The notes beneath the pieces were generated by a model. That model made no database searches. It was not told where the DNA came from and was given only the letters and a program-made list of their open reading frames with translations. From the NCBI RefSeq assembly GCF_022414595.1, contig NZ_JADWYO010000016.1:32367-96366 (forward strand): DNA of 64,000 nt. Reading direction: 5' to 3'. How positions within the stretch are numbered: the first letter of the stretch is position 1; each line of letters opens with the position of its first letter. Of the stretch, positions 52,749 through 61,806 are shown piece by piece. Both the position numbers and the translations under genes were made by a program. This stretch comes from Streptomyces sp. MUM 203J (GTDB lineage Bacteria > Actinomycetota > Actinomycetes > Streptomycetales > Streptomycetaceae).

Positions 52749-52769
52749 AACGGGGAAACAGTCCCCGTT
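52749..52769 (-). promoter_or_regulatory. TetR operator O2
   Basis: AACGGGGA and TCCCCGTT flank AACAG: an 8+8 dyad sharing the GGGGA core of O1, 40 bases away centre to centre. The pair brackets the likely -10 region. Confidence 0.7.
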
Positions 52770-52930
52770 AATTTCCTCGCCCCCTGTGACCCGCGTCACT
52801 TCTCCTCCGCTCGCGCTCCCGTCCCACGTTCGGGCCACTCGACGCGCGGGGGCGACACGCCCGGCAGAGGCTGAGCCCACGGAGCGCAGACCGGAACCGG
52901 CCGGCTGCCGCCGAGCTAAGGCGCGTGGGC

Positions 52931-54295
52931 ATGCACGAGCGGTCTCGGACCCGGACCCGCCGGAGACGGCGAATAGACGCGGCGCACGGCGCACGGCGGG
53001 CGCGCGGCACGGCCGTGCTCGGCACCGCGACCGCCCTGGCCCTCGCCGCCCTCACCACGGCGAGCGTGAACCTGCGCGGCCCCGTCCCCGCGACGGCGGG
53101 ACCCGCCGCCCCCGACGCCGAGGCCGCTGCCACGTCGGGCCCGGGGTCCGGCTCCGGGGCCGCCGCCCAGGCCCTCGCGCCCTGCCGGATCCGTACCGCC
53201 TCGGGTGTCCAGATGTCCGAGGGCCTCCCGACACCCCCCGGCTACAGCCGCTCGACCGGCGTCGTCCGGGCCCTCATCCTGATGATCGACTTCCCGGACG
53301 CGCCCGGTGAGGGTCTCGCCATGCGGCGGTACGCGGAGTTCTTCCCGCAGACCTCGGACTGGTTCCGCGTCAGTTCGTACGGGCGGCTGCACTACCTCGC
53401 GGAGACGCCCGTGCCCGACTGGCTGCGGATGCCGCGCTCCTTCCGCTCGTACGGGATCACGCGCGGCGCACCCTACGAGCCGGGGTACCGGCGGCTCGTC
53501 GAGGACATGGTGACGGCGGTGGACGGGCGCGTGGACTTCAGTGCGTACGACCTGGTGAACGTACTGGTCACACCGAACGCCGGGCCTTCGGCCCTGGACA
53601 CCGTCCTGTCCGTCACCTTCTCCGGCAACACCGACGCGCCGCGCGCGGACGGCGTGGCCCTCGCGAACACGTCCTTCGTCTACAGCCGCCAGGACGACGG
53701 CTCGGGATCGTTCCACGAGACCGGCTTCCGGGTGCTGCCCCACGAGAACGGTCATGTCTTCGGGCTCCCCGACCTCTACACGGGCGAGGGCGGCGCCACT
53801 GTCGGGCACTGGGACATCATGTCCGAGGACTGGGGCGCCAACAACGACCTGCTCGGCTGGCACAAGTGGAAGCTCGGCTGGCTGGAGGCCGAGCAGGTGC
53901 GGTGCGCGGCGGGGCGCGGATCCCGCGACTACACGCTCACGCCGCTGCCCCGGCCGGGCCCGGGTGTGAAGCTGGCGCTGGTGCCGACGGGGCGGAACTC
54001 CGGGTACGTGGTGGAGGTGCGGACCCGGGAGGGCAACGACGAGGCGGTCTGCGATCCGGGCGTGCTGATCTACCGGGTGCGGTCGGATGTGGACACCGGC
54101 CAGGGCCCGGTCAAGGTGATGGACAGCGAGCCGGACAGCGGCGGCTGCACACGGCGGCCCAACGTGCACGCGGAACTGTCGGACGCTCCCTACGTCCCGG
54201 GCGAGTCGTTCGTGGACCGCAGGGCGGGGATACGGGTGTCGGTGCTGGCGCGGAAGCCGGACGGCACGCATCGGGTGCGGGTGACCAGGGAGTAG
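52931..54295 (+). CDS. M6-type (immune inhibitor A-like) secreted metalloprotease
   Basis: The 454-residue protein has a basic N-terminus and signal segment (RARGTAVLGTATALALAALTTASV), a short linker, and an M6-like peptidase domain: VVRALILMIDFPDAPGEG, then the zinc site HENGHVFGLPDLYTG (HExxH with a downstream Asp) and the WDIMSEDWG met-turn-like motif. A beta-rich C-terminal domain follows. Secreted zinc endopeptidase. ATG 52931 has AAGG nine bases upstream; GTG 52925 is in frame. Confidence 0.87.
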   Translation: MHERSRTRTRRRRRIDAAHGARRARGTAVLGTATALALAALTTASVNLRGPVPATAGPAAPDAEAAATSGPGSGSGAAAQALAPCRIRTASGVQMSEGLPTPPGYSRSTGVVRALILMIDFPDAPGEGLAMRRYAEFFPQTSDWFRVSSYGRLHYLAETPVPDWLRMPRSFRSYGITRGAPYEPGYRRLVEDMVTAVDGRVDFSAYDLVNVLVTPNAGPSALDTVLSVTFSGNTDAPRADGVALANTSFVYSRQDDGSGSFHETGFRVLPHENGHVFGLPDLYTGEGGATVGHWDIMSEDWGANNDLLGWHKWKLGWLEAEQVRCAAGRGSRDYTLTPLPRPGPGVKLALVPTGRNSGYVVEVRTREGNDEAVCDPGVLIYRVRSDVDTGQGPVKVMDSEPDSGGCTRRPNVHAELSDAPYVPGESFVDRRAGIRVSVLARKPDGTHRVRVTRE

Positions 54296-54366
54296 TCCCC
54301 TTCCGGCCCGCCCCGCCCCGGAGCCGGGGTCCCGCTCGGAATCCCCTGGCCGCGACTCGGAGGTAC

Positions 54367-54390
54367 CCCCGCCCGGGAAACCGGGCGGGG
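54367..54390. terminator. GAAA-loop hairpin
   Basis: CCCCGCCCGG and CCGGGCGGGG form a perfect 10-bp stem capped by GAAA, between convergent metalloprotease and ligase genes. Confidence 0.8.
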
Positions 54391-54421
54391 AGCCCGCCCT
54401 CAGCCGCCGGGCGGTCCTGGC

Positions 54422-56104
54422 TCAGTTCCCGCTCCCGGAGAACGCCTGCCGCCGCAGCTCGCCCTTCAGCACCTTGCCCGCCGCGTTCCGCGGCAACGGG
54501 ACGTCCCGTACGAGGATGTGCGCGGGCACCTTGAAGGCCGCGAGGTCCCGGGCGACATGGGCCCGCAGGCCGGCTGCCGTGACCGCGCCCGGCGCGCGGG
54601 GCCGCACCACCGCCGCGACCTCCTCCCCCAGCACCGGGTGCGGCACGCCCAGCACCGCCGCGTCCGCCACCCCCGGATGCGCGAACAACGCGGCCTCGAC
54701 CTCCACGCAGTAGACGTTCTCCCCGCCCCGGATCACCACGTCCTTGATCCGGTCCACCACCCCGATCCGGCCCCCGTCCCGCACCACCGCGAGGTCACCG
54801 GTGCGGAACCAGCCGTCGGGCGTGAACGCCTCGGCGGTGGCACGCGCGTCGCGCCAGTAGCCGCGCACCAGGCTCTGTCCGCGCAGCCACAGCTCCCCGA
54901 CCTCCCCGTCGGGCACGGGCCTCCCGTCGGGCCCGGCGACCCGGGTCTCGGTGACCGGCGTGGGGCGGCCGACGCTGTCGGGGTCGCGGCGGTAGGCGGC
55001 GCCGTAATGCGCGAGGACACCGCCGCAGGTCTCGGTGAGCCCGTAGCCGTTGCGCGGCTCGACGCGCTCCCCGTACGTCCCGGTGAGCCGCCGGACGAGC
55101 GCGGGGGGTGCGGCGGCGCCGCCGGTGTTGAAGTTGGTGAGGCTGGGGAGCCGGTGGCCCCGCGCGGTGGCGGCGTCCAGGAGCTGGAGGGCGGTTGCGG
55201 GGACGCCCGCGTAGTGGGTGACCTGATGCCGGTCGATCAGCTCCAGGGCCCTGTCGGCGCTCCACTTGCGCATCAGGACGAGCGTGCCGCCCGCCGCCAT
55301 CACCGCGTACAGGGAGGTGAACGCGGCGGCGTGGAAGAAGGGGAACGTGGTCAGCGACACGGGCGGCCTGCGTCCGCCCCGGCCGGGATGCTCGCCGCGG
55401 TCCAGGGCGGCCGCAGCGGCCTGGTAGCGCGGGTTGATCGCGGCAGCGGCCTGGGCGAGGTGCGTGGCGACGGCGCCTTTGGGGCGGCCGGTGGTGCCGG
55501 AGGTGTACATGATCGTGGCGTCGTCGCCGGGAGCGACGCTGACGACGGGGGGTGCGGCCGCGGGGTCGGCGCCGGGACAGTCGTACGGCTCGAAGCCCTC
55601 GCGCCCCCCGCCGTGAAAGACGATCCCGGGGACGCCGTGCCGTCGCGCCCAGGGCGCGAGCAGCTCCGCCCGCTCGTCGTCGACGAGGAGCACGCCGGGC
55701 GCGCAGTCGTCGAGGGCGTACGCGCACTCCGCCTCCGTCCACCAGGCGTTCAGCGGCACGGCGACCAGCCCGGCGAGCTGGGTGGCCCAGAACGCGATCT
55801 GCCACTCGGGGTGGTTGCGCCCGGCGATCACGGCACGGTCGCCGGGCTTCAGCCCGTACGTGCCGACCAGCCGCCGCGCCAGCCCGCCCGCGGCGGCGTG
55901 GAAGGCGCCGTACGAGTACACCCTCCCGCCCGGCGTCCCGTCCTCGCCGACGAGGAACGGCCGTGCGCCGAAGCCCCGGGTCGCGTCGGCGAACTCGCGC
56001 AGGGTGCGGGGCCCGTTCACGTACTGGAGGCGGCCGTCGGATCCCCGGGTGACGGCGAAGGGCGCGCCGGGCGCTGTGAGGGAGGACGAGGAATCTTGCG
56101 GCAC
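54422..56104 (-). CDS. AMP-dependent acyl-CoA synthetase/ligase
   Basis: The 560-residue adenylate-forming enzyme shows the P-loop IMYTSGTTGRPKGAVATH, A5 NGYGLTETCGG, A7 GELWLRGQSLVRGYW, A8 GWFRTGDLAVVRDGGRIGVVDRIKDVVIRGGENVYCVEVE and the catalytic Lys in PRNAAGKVLKGELR. It activates a fatty or aromatic acid as acyl-AMP then CoA thioester. GTG 56104, ribosome site poor. An internal basic/Gly stretch (DRGEHPGRGGRRPP) is an unusual insert. Not clearly tied to its neighbours. Confidence 0.92.
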   Translation of the reverse strand: MPQDSSSSLTAPGAPFAVTRGSDGRLQYVNGPRTLREFADATRGFGARPFLVGEDGTPGGRVYSYGAFHAAAGGLARRLVGTYGLKPGDRAVIAGRNHPEWQIAFWATQLAGLVAVPLNAWWTEAECAYALDDCAPGVLLVDDERAELLAPWARRHGVPGIVFHGGGREGFEPYDCPGADPAAAPPVVSVAPGDDATIMYTSGTTGRPKGAVATHLAQAAAAINPRYQAAAAALDRGEHPGRGGRRPPVSLTTFPFFHAAAFTSLYAVMAAGGTLVLMRKWSADRALELIDRHQVTHYAGVPATALQLLDAATARGHRLPSLTNFNTGGAAAPPALVRRLTGTYGERVEPRNGYGLTETCGGVLAHYGAAYRRDPDSVGRPTPVTETRVAGPDGRPVPDGEVGELWLRGQSLVRGYWRDARATAEAFTPDGWFRTGDLAVVRDGGRIGVVDRIKDVVIRGGENVYCVEVEAALFAHPGVADAAVLGVPHPVLGEEVAAVVRPRAPGAVTAAGLRAHVARDLAAFKVPAHILVRDVPLPRNAAGKVLKGELRRQAFSGSGN

Positions 56105-56284
56105 GCCCGGACGCTACAGGAGCCGGGCGGTACGTCTCTGTGGCCCCGGCCACCTGACGGGGGCCCGCCCGCCTCCCCGCGCCCCGCACCCCGAGTTGCA
56201 GATTTTTTCAATTCGTCACATGATGGTTTCGCTGTGCCCGTAGGTAGCCGCGGGCACAGCTCCACCACGAAGGAGATCCGACCG

Positions 56285-56626
56285 GTGCCCGTTCCGCTCT
56301 ACCAGGCCAAGGCGGAGTTCTTCCGGATGCTCGGCCACCCCGTCCGCATCCGCGTCCTGGAACTGCTGCAGAACGGCCCGATGCCGGTCCGGGAGCTGCT
56401 CGCGGACATCGGCATCGAGCCCTCCGCCCTGTCCCAGCAACTGGCCGTGCTGCGCCGCTCCGGCATCGTCACGTCCACCCGGGAGGGCTCGACGGTCGTG
56501 TACGAGCTGGCCGGGGGCGATGTGGCCGACCTGATGCGGGCGGCGCGGCGGATCCTGACGGAGTTGCTGGCCGGGCAGAACGAGCTGCTGGCTGAGCTGC
56601 GGGACGCGGAGGCGTCGACGAAGTGA
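56285..56626 (+). CDS. ArsR family regulator
   Basis: The 113-residue winged-helix repressor has KAEFFRMLGHPVRIRVLELLQNGPMPVRELLADIGIEPSALSQQLAVLRRSGIVTSTREGSTVVYEL. No Cys is present, so it is not a classical thiol metal sensor. GTG 56285 has AAGGAGAT eight bases upstream; the upstream region (56190-56240) is A/T-rich (GATTTTTTCAATTCGTCACATGATGG). Its stop overlaps the transporter start as GTGA, so it controls and is co-translated with the SulP gene. Confidence 0.92.
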   Translation: MPVPLYQAKAEFFRMLGHPVRIRVLELLQNGPMPVRELLADIGIEPSALSQQLAVLRRSGIVTSTREGSTVVYELAGGDVADLMRAARRILTELLAGQNELLAELRDAEASTK

Positions 56627-58347
56627 GCAGCGGTACGGCTTTGCTCGCGGGGGCCGGCCGACGGGTGCGCGCGCTGCTGCCCGCCCGTGCCGACTTCACG
56701 GCCATGAAGCGCTCGCCACGCCGGGACCTGCTGGCCGGACTGACCGTCGCGATCGTGGCGCTGCCGCTGGCGCTGGGCTTCGGGGTGTCCTCGGGTCTCG
56801 GCGCGGAGGCGGGGCTGGCGACCGCCGTGGTGGCCGGTGCGCTCGCGGCACTGTTCGGCGGCTCGAACCTCCAGGTGTCGGGGCCGACGGGCGCGATGAC
56901 CGTGGTGCTGATGCCGATCGTGGCGGAGCACGGGCCGGGCGGGGTGCTGACCGTCGGCCTGATGGCGGGAGTCATCCTCCTCGCGCTCGCCCTGCTGCGG
57001 GCCGGGCAGTACATGCGGTACATCCCGGCGCCGGTGGTGGAGGGCTTCACCTTCGGAATCGCCTGCGTGATCGGCCTTCAGCAGATCCCGAACGCGCTGG
57101 GCGTGCAGAAGCCGGAGGGAGACCGGGTCCTCGCGGTGACCTGGCGGGCCTTCCAGGAGTTCGCGGCGCACCCGAACTGGACGGCGGTCGGCGTCGCGGG
57201 CGGGGTGGCCGCGGCGATGCTGGTCGGCGCGCGGCTGCGGCCCGCGGTGCCGTTCTCGATCGTGGCGGTAGTCGCGGCGACGGTGGCGGTGGCGGTCTTC
57301 GGGCTGGAGGGCGCTGCCCCGATCGGCGACCTGCCGTCCGGGCTGCCCGCGCCGTCACTCGGTTTCGTCGACCTGTCGGCGCTGAACGCGCTGGTAGCCC
57401 CCGCGATCGCGGTGGCGGCGCTGGCCGCGCTGGAGTCCCTGCTCTCCGCCACGGTCGCGGACGGGATGACGGTGGGCGAGCGGCACGACCCCGACCGGGA
57501 ACTGTTCGGGCAGGGCATCGCGAACCTGGCCGCGCCGCTGTTCGGCGGCGTTCCGGCGACGGCGGCGATAGCCCGTACGGCCGTGAACGTCCGGACGGGC
57601 GCCTCGTCCCGGCTTGCCGCGCTCACCCACGCCGCGGTCCTGGCGGTGATCGTCTTCGCGGCGGCGCCGCTGGTGTCCCGCATTCCGCTGGCCGCCCTGG
57701 CGGGCGTGCTGCTGGCGACGGCGGTCCGGATGGTGGAGGTCGGCTCGCTGCGCGCCATGGCGAAGGCGACCCGCTCCGACGCGGTCGTGCTCGTCCTCAC
57801 CGCGGTGGCGACGGTGGCCCTGGACCTCGTGTACGCGGTGATCATCGGCCTGGTGGTGGCCGGTGCCCTCGCGCTGCGGGCGGTGGCCCTGCAGGCCCGC
57901 ATGCACCAGGAGGACATGGCCCCGCACCTGTCCGGCGTGCCCGGCGCCCACAGCGCCGAGGAGCACGAACTGCTGGCCGAGCACATCGTGGCGTACCGCA
58001 TCGACGGCCCGCTCTTCTTCGCGGCGGCCCACCGCTTCCTCCTGGAGCTGTCGGAGGTCGCCGAGGTGCGGGTGGTGATCCTGCGCATGTCCCGGGTGAC
58101 CACGCTGGACGCGACGGGCGCGCTGGTCCTGAAGGACGCGGTGGAGAAACTGAACCGCCGCGGCATCGCCGTCCTCACGTCCGGCATCCGCCCGGGCCAG
58201 CGCCAGGCCCTGGACTCGGTGGGCGCCCTGGCCCTGCTCCGCCATGAGGGCCGCGAGTACGCGACCACTCCCGAGGCCATCGCCGGCGCCCGTGCTCTCC
58301 TCCACCGCACGGGAGTGCTGCCGCCCCCGGCGGCGACGGCCCGCTAG
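56623..58347 (+). CDS. SulP family anion permease with STAS domain
   Basis: The 574-residue transporter has about 12 helices (DLLAGLTVAIVALPLALGFGVSSGL, VSGPTGAMTVVLMPIVAEHG, IPAPVVEGFTFGIACVIGLQQ) and a cytoplasmic STAS domain at about 455-560 (IVAYRIDGPLFFAAAHRFLLEL, then RVVILRMSRVTTLDATGALVLKDAV). SulP members move sulfate or bicarbonate. Translationally coupled to ArsR upstream; a glutaredoxin-like membrane protein converges downstream. Confidence 0.93.
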   Translation: MSSGTALLAGAGRRVRALLPARADFTAMKRSPRRDLLAGLTVAIVALPLALGFGVSSGLGAEAGLATAVVAGALAALFGGSNLQVSGPTGAMTVVLMPIVAEHGPGGVLTVGLMAGVILLALALLRAGQYMRYIPAPVVEGFTFGIACVIGLQQIPNALGVQKPEGDRVLAVTWRAFQEFAAHPNWTAVGVAGGVAAAMLVGARLRPAVPFSIVAVVAATVAVAVFGLEGAAPIGDLPSGLPAPSLGFVDLSALNALVAPAIAVAALAALESLLSATVADGMTVGERHDPDRELFGQGIANLAAPLFGGVPATAAIARTAVNVRTGASSRLAALTHAAVLAVIVFAAAPLVSRIPLAALAGVLLATAVRMVEVGSLRAMAKATRSDAVVLVLTAVATVALDLVYAVIIGLVVAGALALRAVALQARMHQEDMAPHLSGVPGAHSAEEHELLAEHIVAYRIDGPLFFAAAHRFLLELSEVAEVRVVILRMSRVTTLDATGALVLKDAVEKLNRRGIAVLTSGIRPGQRQALDSVGALALLRHEGREYATTPEAIAGARALLHRTGVLPPPAATAR

Positions 58348-58350
58348 CCG

Positions 58351-58788
58351 TCACCCGGACCGGGGGAGCTGGGAGCGCACCCACGCCGCACCGGGGTTGA
58401 CGTGCGGCCGACCCGCCACGACGACAGTCGGCACGGTCTCGTCGCCGTCGTTGGCCGCACGCACCGCTGCCGCTCCGGCCGGGTCGCGCCAGATGTCGAC
58501 CCAGTACGCCCGCCGGGCGCCGCGCCCCAGCCCGAAGCGAAGCCGCAGACAGTACGGGCAGCCGGGCCGCCAGTAGACGACCGGCCGGCCGTCGGCCGCG
58601 CTGCGGCGCTGTGCCTCCAGCGCGCCGATCGGCTTCGGGAAGAACAGAGGCGAGTTCACGCCTGCGAGCAGCCCGGACACGAGCAGCGTCAGGGCGGCGG
58701 CTCCGACGTCACCCTTGACGGTCAGCACCGCCGCGAGACCCGACCCGCAGAGCACGGACAGCGTCGGCAGGACCCACGTGCGCCTCAT
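58351..58788 (-). CDS. membrane-anchored glutaredoxin (mycoredoxin-like)
   Basis: The 145-residue protein has two N-terminal helices (VLPTLSVLCGSGLAAVLTV and AALTLLVSGLLAGVNSPLFF), then a cytoplasmic glutaredoxin fold: VVYWRPGCPYCLRLRFGL with the CPYC active site, cis-Pro in ETVPTVVVAGR, and NPGAAWV. It would reduce mycothiol mixed disulfides at the membrane. ATG 58788 has no obvious ribosome site. Ends 3 bases after the SulP stop in convergent orientation. Confidence 0.88.
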   Translation of the reverse strand: MRRTWVLPTLSVLCGSGLAAVLTVKGDVGAAALTLLVSGLLAGVNSPLFFPKPIGALEAQRRSAADGRPVVYWRPGCPYCLRLRFGLGRGARRAYWVDIWRDPAGAAAVRAANDGDETVPTVVVAGRPHVNPGAAWVRSQLPRSG

Positions 58789-59328
58789 GCCGACGCAGAC
58801 TACCGAGGCGGCTGACGGCGGGCCACGGGGCAGGCGTACGCGGGCCGGAAGCGGTGCGCCCGCACCTGCCGGGCTGACCGGTGGGCGGCCTCCTCCGGCT
58901 CGTCCCGCGTGCCGCGTACCGAGGAGGCGTCCTTGCGCAGCCGGTGCGCCGGCTCCAGCGGGGGACGGGGCGGCGGCCGGCTCGGGGTGCCCGGCCCGCC
59001 GGACCCCGTCCAGGACCTGGTGGAGCCCGGATCCGAGCCAGGTGGAGCCGCGGTGGTGCATCACGCTCTCGCTGGGGTGAGCCGGCCGGTCGCACCGAGC
59101 CGCCACGGAGCGGACCCCCCGGGGCCACCGGCGGGTGGCGGGGCGAGTCCGGTGAGCGCCGCTCCCGCCCCGGGGTCACCGGCTCATGACGGGACCGCCT
59201 GCCCTCGGTGCCGTAGGCGGGCCGCCGACAGGCAGCCCGGCACCGACCCGGCACCGTGGCGGCGACCGATCGCCGCCACGGTCGCGGAGGCCGCACCCCA
59301 CCGGGTGTGACCGCCGGACCCGGGGAGG
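58789..59328. other. 540-bp region without a convincing gene
   Basis: Frames here are Arg/Pro/Gly-rich shadows without motifs or ribosome sites. No strong repeat or terminator was found. It marks the border between the transporter block and the regulatory block on the right. Confidence 0.45.
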
Positions 59329-60747
59329 TCAGTCCGTGGCCCAGGCTATGTAGGCGTCGGGGCGGATGAGCAGGGCCGTGGTGCGGGACGGGTCCAGCCA
59401 GGTGGCCTGGGTGGGGGTGCCCGCCAACGGGGGTGCCGACGGAGCCGCGCCCTGGGGGGTGACCAGGACCGGCGCGCCCTTGCGGAGGAGTTCGTACAGG
59501 CGGCCCTCCCGCAGGGACAGGTCCGGGGACCGCCTGCCGGTGAGGGGGTGGGCGCCGCGCGGGGCCCGGTAGTGGATGCCGACGCCGGTGATCATGCCGA
59601 CGGCCTTGCGCTGGACGGGACCGACCGTGCCCACGACTCCGGTGGCCGCCGCGCGGACCGCGCGCTGCGCCGGGGTGTGGGCCATCGCCATGCGGACGAT
59701 TCCGCCGCTGCTGCGGAGTACCGCCTTGCCGACCGGGTGGCGTTCCGCGTGGTAGCTGTCGAGCAGGGCCTCCGGGTCCGGTGCCTCGCCGCGCAGAACC
59801 GCGGCCAGCTTCCAGGACAGGTTCGCGGCGTCCTGGATGCCGGTGTTCATGCCCTGGCCGCCCGCAGGCGAGTGGACGTGCGCCGCGTCGCCGGCGAGGA
59901 AGACACGGCCCGTGCGGTACGACGGCACCTGACGCTCGTCACTGTGGAAGCGGGACACCCAGCGGGCGTCGCGCATGCCGTAGTCCGTGCCGAGGGCCCG
60001 GCGGGCGATGCCGCGGACCTCGTCCAGGTCGACCGGCTCGCTGTCCGGCACCTCGTGGTCCTTGTTCCAGCCCATCACCCGGTACCAGCCGTCCCCGAAG
60101 GGCGCCACGAACGCGAAGGTGCCGCCCGCGCCGTTCACCGCGATCGTCTCGCCCGGCGCCTTGTCGAAGCGCACGTCGGCCAGGACCATCGACTTGATCA
60201 CCGCATGCCCCGGGAACGGCAGTCCCAGCTGGTCCCTGACGGTGCTGCGGACACCGTCCGCGCCCACCAGGTACCGGGCCCTGAGCACCGAGGTCTCGCC
60301 GCCTTCCACGGCCGCCAGTTCCGCGGTGACGCCCTGGGCGTCCTGGCGCAGCCCGCGCAGGGCCGTGCCGTACCGGAAGTCCACCCCGGCGTCCCGCGCG
60401 CGCCGTTGCAGCAGGCGCTCGACCTCGTACTGCGGAGTGATCAGCGCGTACGGGAAGCGCGAGCGCAGTCCGGACAGGTTCAGGGCGAACCGGCCGAAGA
60501 AGGTCAGGCTCGCGGCCGGCCGTCCCGTCTCCACCAGTTCGTCCGCCAGGCCTCGCGCGTCGAGCTGCTCCAGCGTCCGGGCGTGGACCCCGAAGGCCCG
60601 CGTCAGGTTGGCGATCTCCGGCGGGCGCCGCTCCACCAACGTGACCCGGAGGCCCGCCGCCGCCAGGTCGCCCGCCAGCAGCATGCCTGTGGGGCCTGCT
60701 CCCACGACCACGACATCCGTCGCCGTGTCTGCCATCTGTTCGTTCAT
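59329..60747 (-). CDS. FAD-dependent aromatic hydroxylase (PHBH-type)
   Basis: This 472-residue class A flavin monooxygenase has the FAD motif VVVVGAGPTGMLLAGDLAAAGLRVTLVERR, the DG-type stretch ARYLVGADGVRSTVRDQLG and the second FAD motif RVFLAGDAAHVHSPAGGQGMNTGIQDAANLSWKLAAVL, plus a shortened C-terminal domain. The group includes angucycline oxygenases and antibiotic-inactivating enzymes. ATG 60747 has GGGGAGGA four bases upstream. Diverges from a TetR gene over a duplicated operator, so induced by a small molecule. Could be cluster tailoring or self-protection. Confidence 0.9.
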   Translation of the reverse strand: MNEQMADTATDVVVVGAGPTGMLLAGDLAAAGLRVTLVERRPPEIANLTRAFGVHARTLEQLDARGLADELVETGRPAASLTFFGRFALNLSGLRSRFPYALITPQYEVERLLQRRARDAGVDFRYGTALRGLRQDAQGVTAELAAVEGGETSVLRARYLVGADGVRSTVRDQLGLPFPGHAVIKSMVLADVRFDKAPGETIAVNGAGGTFAFVAPFGDGWYRVMGWNKDHEVPDSEPVDLDEVRGIARRALGTDYGMRDARWVSRFHSDERQVPSYRTGRVFLAGDAAHVHSPAGGQGMNTGIQDAANLSWKLAAVLRGEAPDPEALLDSYHAERHPVGKAVLRSSGGIVRMAMAHTPAQRAVRAAATGVVGTVGPVQRKAVGMITGVGIHYRAPRGAHPLTGRRSPDLSLREGRLYELLRKGAPVLVTPQGAAPSAPPLAGTPTQATWLDPSRTTALLIRPDAYIAWATD

Positions 60748-60802
60748 GCCGTCCTCCCCATGGACGTCCGCGAACTTCAACGGACCCTCGACGAGCGTTG
60801 GT

Positions 60803-60884
60803 CAACAGATGTTGGTCAACGCCTGTTGGCAAGTGTGAGGCCTTCGCGACTGGCCTGTCAACACGCGTTGGCCTACATTTGTTG
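60803..60884. promoter_or_regulatory. duplicated composite TetR operator, CAAC-N4-GTTG x4
   Basis: CAAC-N4-GTTG dyads lie at 60803-60814, 60817-60828 and 60859-60870, with a one-mismatch copy (CTAC) at 60873-60884. Within each pair the offset is exactly 14 bases, so the same two-dyad module is repeated, one near each divergent start. Confidence 0.75.
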
Positions 60885-60886
60885 GC

Positions 60887-61456
60887 ATGATGACGGAGCC
60901 AGGCCCCCGGCGCTCGGACGCCACCCGTGCCGCGATCCTCGAGTCCGCCCGCGAACGCTTCGCCGCGGACGGCTACGAGCGCGCCACCATCCGCGCGATC
61001 GCCCGCGACGCCGGCATCGACCCGTCGATGGTGATGCGCTACTACGGCAACAAGGAACGGCTCTTCGCCGCCGCGTCCGAGATCGACCTGCGCCTCCCCC
61101 CGGTCGGCGCCCTGCCCGCCCGGCACGTCGGGGCCGTCCTCGTCGGCCACTTCCTCGACCGCTGGGAGTCCGACGACGTACTGAACGCCGTCCTCCGCAG
61201 CGGTGTCACCCACCCCGCCGGCGCCGAGCGCATCCACGCGATCTTCAAGGAGCAGATAGGCCCGCTCATCGCCGGCCTGTGCCCCGACCCGGCCGAGGCC
61301 CCCACCCGCGCGGCGCTCGTGGCCTCGCAGATCCTGGGCATGGCCCTGGCACGCTACGTCCTGAAGCTGCCTCCCGCCGTCGGCCTGGACCGCGAGGAGG
61401 TCATCGCCTGGCTGGCGCCCACCATCCAGCGGTATCTGACAGCCGAGAAGCCCTGA
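60887..61456 (+). CDS. TetR family regulator of the FAD hydroxylase
   Basis: The 189-residue protein has ATRAAILESARERFAADGYERATIRAIARDAGIDPSMVMRYYGNKERLFAAA (TetR HTH) and a TetR C-terminal domain with VLVGHFLDRWESDDVLNAVLRSGVTHPAGAERI. ATG 60887 and 60890 are both possible; operator DNA abuts the start, so the transcript is probably short-leadered. Likely represses itself and the divergent hydroxylase. Confidence 0.92.
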   Translation: MMTEPGPRRSDATRAAILESARERFAADGYERATIRAIARDAGIDPSMVMRYYGNKERLFAAASEIDLRLPPVGALPARHVGAVLVGHFLDRWESDDVLNAVLRSGVTHPAGAERIHAIFKEQIGPLIAGLCPDPAEAPTRAALVASQILGMALARYVLKLPPAVGLDREEVIAWLAPTIQRYLTAEKP

Positions 61457-61806
61457 CCCGCGGCTCCCGTCCGCGCCCCGGCACCCGGCCGCCCCCCGGC
61501 CCCGGCGACCGCAGGCTCCGTCACAGGAGCCCGCGGCCCACGCCGCCGTACCGCCGACGGAGCGGGACGACGACGGCCGGGCACCGCGGACGAGCGCCCG
61601 GCGCGTCCTGACGGCCCGCGGGGGCGGGCGTGCGCCACGCACCCGACCGCCCACCCGGGGTGAACACCCTGCCGCAGGTCGCGACGGCGCCGACAGCACC
61701 GCCCGACGACGAGGAGAACCCGACCCGGGACACACCCCTGCACTCGCACCGGACACCGGCATGGACGAGACCACAGCCGCGCCCCCTCCACCTCCGGCAC
61801 CGCGGC
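61457..61806. other. 350-bp convergent gap
   Basis: No convincing gene between the two convergent regulators. Frames are shadows. No clear terminator hairpin was identified. Confidence 0.45.
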
